From positions 1 to 5,199 of the forward strand of contig JAEWFE010000023.1 in assembly GCA_023389005.1 (NCBI GenBank): DNA of 5,199 nucleotides, read 5' to 3'. This stretch comes from Bacillota bacterium (GTDB lineage: Bacteria > Bacillota > Bacilli > Lactobacillales > Enterococcaceae). Position 1 is the stretch's first letter. Each line of letters starts with the position of its first letter. Shown piece by piece: positions 1-4,970 of this stretch. Position numbers and translations under genes: made by a program. The notes under the pieces were generated by a model. It was given only the letters and a program-made list of their open reading frames with translations. It searched no databases and had not been told where the DNA came from.

Positions 1-1259
1 CCAGCTTCACAGATAAATTGATCCGCTGCTTGATAGATATCCTCTAAGGTAATGCCTTTAATGATGTCTGGCATATCAAACAAGGTCAACTCGCCAAATA
101 AATCTTGGGTAAATTGGTTGGCAATATGCTCTAAAGAATTCAACGATTGGAAATACTTGCCGAGTGTTTTCTTCTTCAAGAGTGCCAGATTTTCCTCGTT
201 AACGGTCGGATCTGTGCGATAATTGAGAACGATTCGCTTCACTTCTCGCTCGAAATCATCTAACTTGTCGGTATCTGAAGAAAAGAGCGCACAGTGAAAC
301 TCGCGGTCTAAGTTAAACTCAAACCCAAATGTATCATCAATAATCCCCTCATTATACAAGCGCAAGAAATTCTCAGAAGTATTGCCCAACAGCATTTGGA
401 ATAATAGATGTAAGGCACTTCTGAAAACCATTTTTTCTTTTGGCGCTTGTGGTAAGTTTGCTGGCAAGCCTTTGATTCCTAAAACCGACTTACTGCGATT
501 GACCGGCATAACCAGTTTGCTATAACGCACGATATCATCATACGTTTGCTCTGGGAAAACACGGATGATTTCCTGAATAGGCGCAAAAGTTTTCGCTGCT
601 TGATTGGCCTTAATCCAAGCAAAAGTCTCCTTGACATCAATATTGCCGACCACAAACAAAGTCATATTGCTCGGATGGTAGAAGGTTTGATAACACAAGT
701 ACAAATCATCGGCCGTAATTTGGGCAATACTTTCTTCTGTACCTAAAATATCAATTCCCATTGGATGATTGGCATAAAGGTTGCGCAACATACCATAAAA
801 CTGTTGACAATAGACATCATCATCGTACATCTGGATTTCTTGACCGATGATGCCTTTTTCCTTTTCAACGGTCTCAGGCGTAAAATAAGGCGCTTGGACA
901 AAATCAAGCAAGGTATCGAGATTTTCCTTGATATGATTGGTTGCCGCAAAAAGATAGCTCGTTCTCGTAAAACTCGTAAAGGCATTGGCGGAGGCACCGA
1001 GCTCGCCGAATTTTTGGAACACATCGCCCTCTTCTTTTTCAAACATCTTATGCTCTAAAAAGTGGGCAATCCCGTCTGGCACTTGATGCAATTCTTGATT
1101 CTTAAAGCCAAAATGATTATCAATCGAGCCATAATTCGTACTAAATAATCCATACGTCTTATGAAATCCCTCTTTTGGCAATAGATAGACCTTCAAGCCA
1201 TTATCTAATCGTTCATAGTATAAGGTTTCATTGATTTGTTCGTAACGTTTTTTATGCAT
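1..1259 (-). CDS. ymfH: M16 family zinc peptidase, YmfH-like catalytic subunit (3' end off window)
   Basis: I translated this frame by hand because it runs open off the left edge; 419 codons are visible. The start begins MHKKRYEQINETLYYERLDN. The inverted M16 zinc motif HxxEH is present as H66-F-L-E69-H70. A conserved stretch about 70 residues later (E134 to E141, GIIGQEIQMYDDD) holds the expected third zinc ligand, E141. The family is usually about 430 residues, so only around ten C-terminal residues are missing. The second half (from about residue 220) is the non-catalytic M16 domain. Its 'FLRLYNEGIIDDTFGFEF' segment lacks the Arg/Tyr pair that the neighbour has. The ATG overlaps the last codons of ymfF by 8 bp, so the two are co-transcribed and probably translationally coupled. 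Known of the family: soluble cytoplasmic metallopeptidases, often encoded in Firmicutes upstream of rodZ, pgsA and recA. The physiological substrate is unknown to me. Family call firm; exact role inferred. Confidence 0.93.
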   Translation of the reverse strand, partial: MHKKRYEQINETLYYERLDNGLKVYLLPKEGFHKTYGLFSTNYGSIDNHFGFKNQELHQVPDGIAHFLEHKMFEKEEGDVFQKFGELGASANAFTSFTRTSYLFAATNHIKENLDTLLDFVQAPYFTPETVEKEKGIIGQEIQMYDDDVYCQQFYGMLRNLYANHPMGIDILGTEESIAQITADDLYLCYQTFYHPSNMTLFVVGNIDVKETFAWIKANQAAKTFAPIQEIIRVFPEQTYDDIVRYSKLVMPVNRSKSVLGIKGLPANLPQAPKEKMVFRSALHLLFQMLLGNTSENFLRLYNEGIIDDTFGFEFNLDREFHCALFSSDTDKLDDFEREVKRIVLNYRTDPTVNEENLALLKKKTLGKYFQSLNSLEHIANQFTQDLFGELTLFDMPDIIKGITLEDIYQAADQFICEA

Positions 1260-2517
1260 GCTTTTCACTTCCTTCTAAGAAAAAGACCGCTTGGAGACGC
1301 AGTTTTTTCGCGATTTCTTGTACCTCTTCTTTGGTGACTTGCATGACTTTTTCGATATATTCTGCTGGTGTTTTGCGTGAATTTGGCAACCAAGCGTGCA
1401 TATACTCCATTTCAGTTAACGCCTGGGCATTATCCAGTGAAAGCAAGAGATGGTTTTGAATCATCGCCTTGGTTTGTAGTAAAGCTTGCTGAGAAAAATC
1501 ACCTTGGGCCAAAGCGGTTAATTGCTCACTGATTAAATGCATGACTTTTTCCCGATTTTGGCCATCAATGCCGGTCTGCACGGTCACAAGCCCTCTAAAT
1601 GAATCGATACTACTTGACGCATAGTAAGCAAGACTTTCTTTTTCACGCACATTCATAAATAATTTCGAATGTGGGAAGCCGCCAAACAAACCATTAAACA
1701 CCGTTAAGGCATAAACCTCTTCATCTGTGTAGTAAATATCGGTATGATACGCCAAATTCAATTTAGACTGAGTGACATTTTCACGCAAGACTTGTTCTGA
1801 AACGACTGGACGGAAATCTTGGTGGTAAAAAATGTCTGGTTGGACGCGTTTGGTTTGACTGAAGGACCACTTGCTAAATAATTGCGCCATCTCTTCTTGG
1901 GTGACATCGCCAACGACAATAATATCCACTTGATCTTCTGTCATCATTTTTTGATAAGCTTGCATCAAATCGGCATTGCTTGTTTCACGCAAATCTTGGG
2001 CCAAACCAAAGCTAGGCACGCCTTGATCACTAGAAGTATCAAAATACAACTCTTGTAATTTCAACCCAGCTAAGGCCTGTTTATCCTCTTGTACACTTTC
2101 GATATATTCGATTAAATTCGCTTTTTCTAACTCAAAGGTTGCCTCATCAAACAATCCATCTTTGGTTAATGGCGAAAAAAGCACCTCTTCTAAAAAGTCC
2201 ACCCCATCAGATAGTAAGCGATCATCTGAAAGATACTTCCCATTAACGAGACTCATCGCTACATTTAATTGATGTAGATTGCCTTTTTTCGTCACATTCA
2301 TGCCAAAGCTAGCCCCATACATTTGCGCTAACTGGGCACTTAAATCCGTTTGGCGCGGATATTTGGCGCTGCTCGTTTCTAACACACTGGTAAGCAAAGT
2401 ACGCTGACTAGCTAGACGTCTTTCATGCGTAGTCGTAAAACGAATAAAAATACGTACAGTCTTGAATTTTTGTGTCGGAATCACACTTAAAGTAACTCCC
2501 TCTTGCAATTCAAGCAT
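1252..2517 (-). CDS. ymfF: M16 family peptidase homologue, YmfF-like, zinc motif lost
   Basis: This is a 421-residue protein of normal length for the YmfF branch of M16. The N-terminal half has the M16 fold signature, including QTDLSAQLAQMYGASFG at about 56-72. Where active members have HxxEH, it has S44-V-L-E47-T48, so both zinc histidines are gone and it is almost certainly not a peptidase by itself. The C-terminal half has GGFPHSKLF (279-287) and NVREKESLAYYASSS (289-303), with R291 and Y298 in the place of the substrate-binding Arg/Tyr pair of M16B heterodimers. The gene is first of a pair with the catalytic homologue, overlapping it by 8 bp. The start is set by a strong AGGAGG (2524-2529) six bases before ATG. 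The likely role, by inference, is the substrate-binding partner of a cytoplasmic M16 heterodimer. No signal peptide or membrane segment is visible. Confidence 0.94.
   Translation of the reverse strand: MLELQEGVTLSVIPTQKFKTVRIFIRFTTTHERRLASQRTLLTSVLETSSAKYPRQTDLSAQLAQMYGASFGMNVTKKGNLHQLNVAMSLVNGKYLSDDRLLSDGVDFLEEVLFSPLTKDGLFDEATFELEKANLIEYIESVQEDKQALAGLKLQELYFDTSSDQGVPSFGLAQDLRETSNADLMQAYQKMMTEDQVDIIVVGDVTQEEMAQLFSKWSFSQTKRVQPDIFYHQDFRPVVSEQVLRENVTQSKLNLAYHTDIYYTDEEVYALTVFNGLFGGFPHSKLFMNVREKESLAYYASSSIDSFRGLVTVQTGIDGQNREKVMHLISEQLTALAQGDFSQQALLQTKAMIQNHLLLSLDNAQALTEMEYMHAWLPNSRKTPAEYIEKVMQVTKEEVQEIAKKLRLQAVFFLEGSEKHA
1266..1274 (-). promoter_or_regulatory. Ribosome binding site of the ymfH-like gene inside the ymfF-like coding end
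   Basis: The minus strand reads AAGGAAGTG, one mismatch from the full anti-16S complement AAGGAGGTG, six bases before the ATG at 1259. It lies within the last codons of the upstream gene. This supports the chosen start and coupled translation of the two M16 subunits at roughly equal amounts. Confidence 0.8.
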
Positions 2518-2523
2518 AGAACC

Positions 2524-2529
2524 CCTCCT
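2524..2529 (-). promoter_or_regulatory. Ribosome binding site of the ymfF-like gene
   Basis: The minus strand has a perfect AGGAGG followed by six bases and then the ATG at 2517. It leaves no competing start for the gene. Confidence 0.85.
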
Positions 2530-2577
2530 AAATCGGTTTCTTTTAAATAAAACTATTACAAAATGATATTTGGATTA

Positions 2578-2586
2578 ATTATAACA
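2578..2586 (-). promoter_or_regulatory. Extended -10 promoter for the ymfF-ymfH pair
   Basis: The minus strand reads TGTTATAAT, a perfect TATAAT (2578-2583) with the TGn extension. No good -35 hexamer lies 16-18 bp upstream (CGAGCT or similar), so this would act as an extended -10 promoter. Transcription would begin near 2571, giving a leader of about 53 bases before the ymfF start. In that leader I see only AT-rich sequence and the ribosome binding site, with no riboswitch or attenuator. Confidence 0.6.
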
Positions 2587-2633
2587 CATTTTTTATAAAA
2601 GCTCGCCTTTTGTGCCTTAAATCTGAAAAAAAT

Positions 2634-2672
2634 CTTGTATTTGCAAGCCTTATTGATTGCAAATTTCACAAG
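2634..2672. promoter_or_regulatory. Long inverted repeat overlapping the mscL -35 region
   Basis: The left arm CTTGTATTTGCAA (2634-2646) is complementary to TTGCAAAT (2657-2664) plus ACAAG (2668-2672), with a 3-base bulge (TTC) in the right arm and a 10-base centre. The inner 8-bp arms are perfect, and each contains the self-palindrome TTGCAA. The dyad covers the proposed mscL -35 hexamer and has no T run, so it is not a terminator. The most natural reading is an operator, but no regulator is identified. Confidence 0.45.
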
Positions 2673-2686
2673 CATTCTTATATAAT
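2657..2686 (+). promoter_or_regulatory. mscL promoter
   Basis: A perfect TATAAT lies at 2681-2686. TTGCAA at 2657-2662 is a 4/6 match to the -35 consensus with an 18-bp spacer. Transcription would start near 2693, about 28 bases before the mscL ATG. It is divergent from the ymfF promoter, with roughly 95 bp between the two -10 boxes. Confidence 0.6.
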
Positions 2687-2720
2687 ATTTTTGTAAATAA
2701 TTATTGAAAGAGGTTTGAAA

Positions 2721-3146
2721 ATGAAAGGTATGTTAAAAGAGTTTAAAGAGTTTATGATGAAAGGCGACGTTTTAGACATGGCGGTTGGTATCGTCATTGG
2801 GGGTGCCTTTACTGCTATCGTGAAAAACGTGGTTGACGGTTTAATCACACCTTTAGTCGGTTTAGTCGTCTCTTTAGTCACTGGTACGAAAGATTTAGAG
2901 GGTGCTTTATCTGTGCTTGACTGGACTCCTGTTAAGGGTGTAACTTTCCAATTTAGTTTAGTCATCAGTGCAATTATTACATTCATTATTACTGGTTTTG
3001 TGTTATTTACTATTGTGAAAGCTGCCAACAAAGCGAAAACTGTTGCTAAGAAAAAAGAGGAAGAAGAAGCACCTGCAGATCCAGCACCAACTGCCGAAGA
3101 TTACCTTGCTGAAATTCGCGACTTATTAAAAGAACAAGCAAAATAA
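2721..3146 (+). CDS. mscL: Large-conductance mechanosensitive channel MscL
   Basis: This is a 141-residue membrane protein forming, in the known family, a homopentameric channel that opens under high membrane tension and releases solutes on hypo-osmotic shock. The N-terminal amphipathic helix MLKEFKEFMM (4-13) leads into TM1 (about 17-45) with the family signature around D19, G23, I24 and G27-A29-F30. A periplasmic-side loop follows (about 50-75), then TM2 (about 76-101). A Lys/Glu-rich linker (104-116) precedes the cytoplasmic bundle helix TAEDYLAEIRDLLKEQ (124-139). The pore constriction has M20 and I24 where E. coli has L19 and V23. I chose ATG 2721 over the in-frame TTG at 2715 because the ribosome binding site AAAGAGG (2708-2713) is seven bases from the ATG and only one from the TTG. 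It is monocistronic, with its own promoter and terminator. Confidence 0.97.
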   Translation: MKGMLKEFKEFMMKGDVLDMAVGIVIGGAFTAIVKNVVDGLITPLVGLVVSLVTGTKDLEGALSVLDWTPVKGVTFQFSLVISAIITFIITGFVLFTIVKAANKAKTVAKKKEEEEAPADPAPTAEDYLAEIRDLLKEQAK

Positions 3147-3153
3147 TCCGGAC

Positions 3154-3193
3154 AAAAATACCTAGCCAAAATGAATGCGGCTAGGTATTTTTT
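3154..3193. terminator. Rho-independent terminator of mscL, probably bidirectional
   Basis: A perfect 14-bp stem pairs AAAAATACCTAGCC (3154-3167) with its complement (3179-3192) around an 11-base loop. On the plus strand the stem ends in six Ts, seven bases after the mscL stop. Read on the minus strand, the arm ends in five Ts as well, so it should also stop transcription of the converging acetyltransferase gene, which ends at 3233. Confidence 0.92.
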
Positions 3194-3232
3194 ATTGTTT
3201 TTTTCCATTGATAGCGAAAATCCAGGCTGCTC

Positions 3233-3676
3233 TTACACTTTGTCTGCCGCTAAACGCATATCGATATGTTCGATGCCATCTTCTAAATAAGCCTTGGAAA
3301 TCGCCTCAAAGCCAAACCCTTCATAAAATTTGCGCGCATGAGTCTGAGCACTGATATAGATATCCTCGCCTTTATACTGATACGAACTGTAATCAATCGC
3401 CGCACGCATCAATTGCCATCCCACACGCTGATGACGCACTTTCGGATGCACCACCACACGACCAATTCTAAGCTTATCCTCTTGATGATAAATCCTAGCA
3501 TAGCCCACCATCTCATCATCTATTCGTAAACAAATATGATAAGCGGATAAATCGTGTTCATCAATATCTTGGTACGGACAATTTTGCTCGACAATAAAGA
3601 CGAGATTACGCAAACGATACAGCTCGAATAATTCCATCGTACTTAAATCACTAAATTTCTTAGCTGTAATATCCAT
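3233..3676 (-). CDS. GNAT family N-acetyltransferase, ElaA-like
   Basis: This 147-residue protein has the usual ElaA length and order of motifs. These are LYRLRNLVFIVEQNCPYQDID (about 19-39), a central strand and acetyl-CoA loop IGRVVVHPKVRHQRVGWQLM (71-90), IYISAQ (106-111), FYEGFGF (117-123), and the C-terminal YLEDGIEHIDM (130-140). GNAT enzymes move an acetyl group from acetyl-CoA to an amine; the ElaA substrate is not established to my knowledge. The pyrophosphate-binding loop, normally R/Q-x-x-G-x-G/A, reads R81-H-Q-R84-V-G86, with arginine in place of the first glycine. The ATG at 3676 follows GAGGGG about nine bases upstream. The gene converges on mscL and lies downstream of veg, separated from it by a terminator and its own -10 box, so it is probably transcribed alone. 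Confidence 0.93.
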   Translation of the reverse strand: MDITAKKFSDLSTMELFELYRLRNLVFIVEQNCPYQDIDEHDLSAYHICLRIDDEMVGYARIYHQEDKLRIGRVVVHPKVRHQRVGWQLMRAAIDYSSYQYKGEDIYISAQTHARKFYEGFGFEAISKAYLEDGIEHIDMRLAADKV

Positions 3677-3695
3677 GCTATTCCCCCTCGCTTCT

Positions 3696-3724
3696 ATTAT
3701 ACGGTCTATTGAAACAAATTGCAG
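3696..3724 (-). promoter_or_regulatory. Likely promoter of the ElaA-like gene
   Basis: The minus strand has a perfect TATAAT at 3696-3701. The hexamer 17 bp upstream, CTGCAA at 3719-3724, matches the -35 consensus at only three positions. A start near 3689 would give a leader of about 13 bases. It begins immediately after the veg terminator, with about one base between them. Confidence 0.45.
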
Positions 3725-3725
3725 T

Positions 3726-3758
3726 AAAAAAGACTGACCCTATGTAGAATCAGTCTTT
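3726..3758 (-). terminator. Rho-independent terminator of veg
   Basis: On the minus strand AAAGACTGA (3750-3758) pairs with TCAGTCTTT (3729-3737), a 9-bp perfect stem with a 12-base loop. It is followed by further Ts, giving six in a row. It begins 15 bases after the veg stop codon and separates veg from the acetyltransferase gene. Confidence 0.85.
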
Positions 3759-3772
3759 CGTGTTACTTGTTA

Positions 3773-4015
3773 CTAAATGGCTGGTAGATACTCTATTTCT
3801 ACCGTCTTCGTCAAAATATCAGAGTAGCTATAAGACACGCGTTCAAAAGCATTTTCCTCAGGATCTAAATCCACGACAAAAACTGCTGGATAAGTCTGTG
3901 TCAAAATTCCTTTACGCTTACTTTGACGCTTACGACCTATCTGAACGACCACTTGAATCTGGCTACCAATATGTGCTTGAAGATCTTTTTTAATGCTGGC
4001 TACCGTTGCTGTCAT
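3773..4015 (-). CDS. veg: Veg protein (DUF1021 family)
   Basis: This is an 80-residue protein matching the Firmicute Veg family along its whole length. It has an N-terminal SIKKDLQAHIGSQI, a basic patch GRKRQSKRKG (27-36), then LTQTYPAVFVVDLDPEENAF (38-57) and ERVSYSYSDILTKTVEI (58-74). The fold is a small beta-barrel. In B. subtilis Veg is reported to promote biofilm matrix gene expression and is known for very strong transcription. The frame is open upstream to 4090, but I chose ATG 4015: it is five bases from GAGGTGA (4021-4027), the family begins here, and the earlier codons lie in the promoter. Veg normally sits beside ksgA and ispE; here its neighbours are a ComK-like gene and a GNAT gene, so the locus has been rearranged. 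It is likely monocistronic and highly expressed. Confidence 0.95.
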   Translation of the reverse strand: MTATVASIKKDLQAHIGSQIQVVVQIGRKRQSKRKGILTQTYPAVFVVDLDPEENAFERVSYSYSDILTKTVEIEYLPAI

Positions 4016-4034
4016 CGCATTCACCTCGGACTCC

Positions 4035-4063
4035 ATTGTAACACAAATAGATAAAATTATCAA
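4035..4063 (-). promoter_or_regulatory. Strong veg promoter with extended -10
   Basis: The minus strand reads TTGATA (4058-4063), a 17-bp spacer, then TACAAT (4035-4040) preceded by TGT, giving TGTTACAAT. That is 5/6 on each hexamer with optimal spacing and an extended -10. TACAAT is also the -10 of the B. subtilis veg promoter. The predicted start is near 4027-4028, only about 12 bases before the ATG, which places the ribosome binding site at the very 5' end of the mRNA. Confidence 0.82.
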
Positions 4064-4171
4064 TATACCACGTTCAAATTCAAATTTCAACTAAGAATGT
4101 TAGAAAATGAAAGAGATTTAATGAAGAAAATGATGAATGCGGTTTAACAAATCCCTTGTTGGCAGCTTGGG

Positions 4172-4879
4172 TTAAAAAGGTAGATATTTCACCCACTCAC
4201 GCAAGAAATTCCCCCGCTGTAGATGAAAGGTCTGTTCCTTTAGCTTTTCGATTACTTTTAGATTGTAGTAAGTCTTAGGAATCTCTAAAAAGGTCTCATA
4301 ACTATGGCATTTTTGATACACCCTATCAGAATCCAAATCACGCTTGAGGATGGCTTGTCCGAGATACGCAAAATAGCCGTATTTAATCAGGTTTTTCCGA
4401 TTAAATTGCGTATCTAATTGACATTTGCTATTTGACAACTGGATACCCTTCTGCGATAAATGATCAATGACTTTGGGATTCACCCAGATGCTGTAATCTT
4501 TATGCGACACTACCGGAATAAGCACTAAATCTCTAGTTATGACTGGAACGGAACACAGACGTATTTGAAACATCTGGCTAAAAATTTCTTGCTGTTCTTT
4601 TCTAGTTAAGTAATAGTCTGCCGTAATCAATTGTGTAAAAAATAAATCTATACCTATACGAAGATAACTGACATACTTTTCAGATAGCAATACTGTATAA
4701 GATACGCCTTGAATAGATAGCCCAATTACTGCCAGCATTTCTCCATCATCCTCTGGAAACGCACGACCATTAACATAGAATCCGTTTACAATATTTTCAA
4801 TGGACACACTTCTTTCAAGCCTATCCATGACTTTTACTAAAGATAGCTGCTTTTCAACTTTCAATCGTTCATCTTTCAT
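4172..4879 (-). CDS. comK: ComK-like competence transcription factor
   Basis: This 235-residue protein resembles ComK, the DNA-binding master regulator of competence in Bacillus, at low identity but in consistent order. Matching elements are FYVNGRAFPEDDGE (34-47; ComK has a YEVNG...PEEIDG stretch) and GVSYTVLL (58-65) followed by a double Phe (80-81). Next comes VPVITRDLVLIPVVS (111-125) with IWVN (131-134), corresponding to PIMVDPSNQIFLFPTLSS then GWIS. Finally LSNSKCQLDT (148-157) aligns with FSNGKTMELP, and without gaps reaches A171-Y-L173 against AWL. B. subtilis ComK has 192 residues; this one is longer at both ends, with a basic, charged N-terminal helix (1-28) and an extra C-terminal part (about 185-235). 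The start has AGAGGT four bases before the ATG. No competence machinery gene is in the window. Identity is from remembered sequence, so the family is likely rather than certain; a diverged or repurposed regulator is possible. Confidence 0.7.
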   Translation of the reverse strand: MKDERLKVEKQLSLVKVMDRLERSVSIENIVNGFYVNGRAFPEDDGEMLAVIGLSIQGVSYTVLLSEKYVSYLRIGIDLFFTQLITADYYLTRKEQQEIFSQMFQIRLCSVPVITRDLVLIPVVSHKDYSIWVNPKVIDHLSQKGIQLSNSKCQLDTQFNRKNLIKYGYFAYLGQAILKRDLDSDRVYQKCHSYETFLEIPKTYYNLKVIEKLKEQTFHLQRGNFLREWVKYLPF

Positions 4880-4919
4880 TTTTACCTCTAATATTCATCC
4901 ATTTGCTAAACTGCCAATC

Positions 4920-4948
4920 ATTATAACGAAAATAACCGAAGTATTCAA
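4920..4948 (-). promoter_or_regulatory. Promoter of the ComK-like gene
   Basis: The minus strand has TTGAAT (4943-4948; 4/6), a 17-bp spacer and a perfect TATAAT (4920-4925). The start would fall near 4913, giving a leader of about 34 bases to the ATG at 4879. The promoter is separate from the upstream partial gene, whose stop is at 4971. Confidence 0.7.
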
Positions 4949-4953
4949 TACTT
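4939..4953. promoter_or_regulatory. Palindromic operator candidate over the -35 of the ComK-like gene
   Basis: AAGTATT and AATACTT form a perfect 7-bp inverted repeat around one central base. The repeat contains the whole -35 hexamer. A dimeric protein bound here would block RNA polymerase, so repression is the simplest inference. It does not fit the AAAA-N5-TTTT boxes that ComK itself binds. Confidence 0.5.
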
Positions 4954-4970
4954 GTGAAACAAACAACTTT

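Noticed and set aside
546..1058. Several open frames opposite or out of frame with the ymfH-like gene
   Set aside because: They overlap a continuous M16 coding frame with intact motifs; their translations look like no known protein.
2715..2720. TTG start for mscL two codons upstream
   Set aside because: Only one base separates it from the ribosome binding site, while the ATG at 2721 has ideal spacing and matches the family start.
3760..3993. Plus-strand reading frame of 77 codons opposite veg
   Set aside because: It lies antisense to the well-supported veg coding region and terminator, and has no recognisable product.
4016..4090. 25-residue N-terminal extension of veg
   Set aside because: These codons cover the veg promoter and ribosome binding site, and the family has no such extension.
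4073..4090. Short tandem TTCAAA-like repeat upstream of the veg promoter
   Set aside because: Only about three imperfect 6-bp units in AT-rich DNA; possible upstream promoter contact, but not distinguishable from chance.
4097..4147. Plus-strand mini-ORF of 16 residues (MLENERDLMKKMMNAV)
   Set aside because: Its composition looks protein-like, but it has no ribosome binding site or promoter and is very short. It may be chance or a remnant of a lost gene end.
4143..4176. Hairpin TTTAAC/GTTAAA at the end of the ComK-like gene
   Set aside because: Only six AT-rich base pairs around a 22-base loop, overlapping the stop codon, with no T run; too weak to call a terminator.
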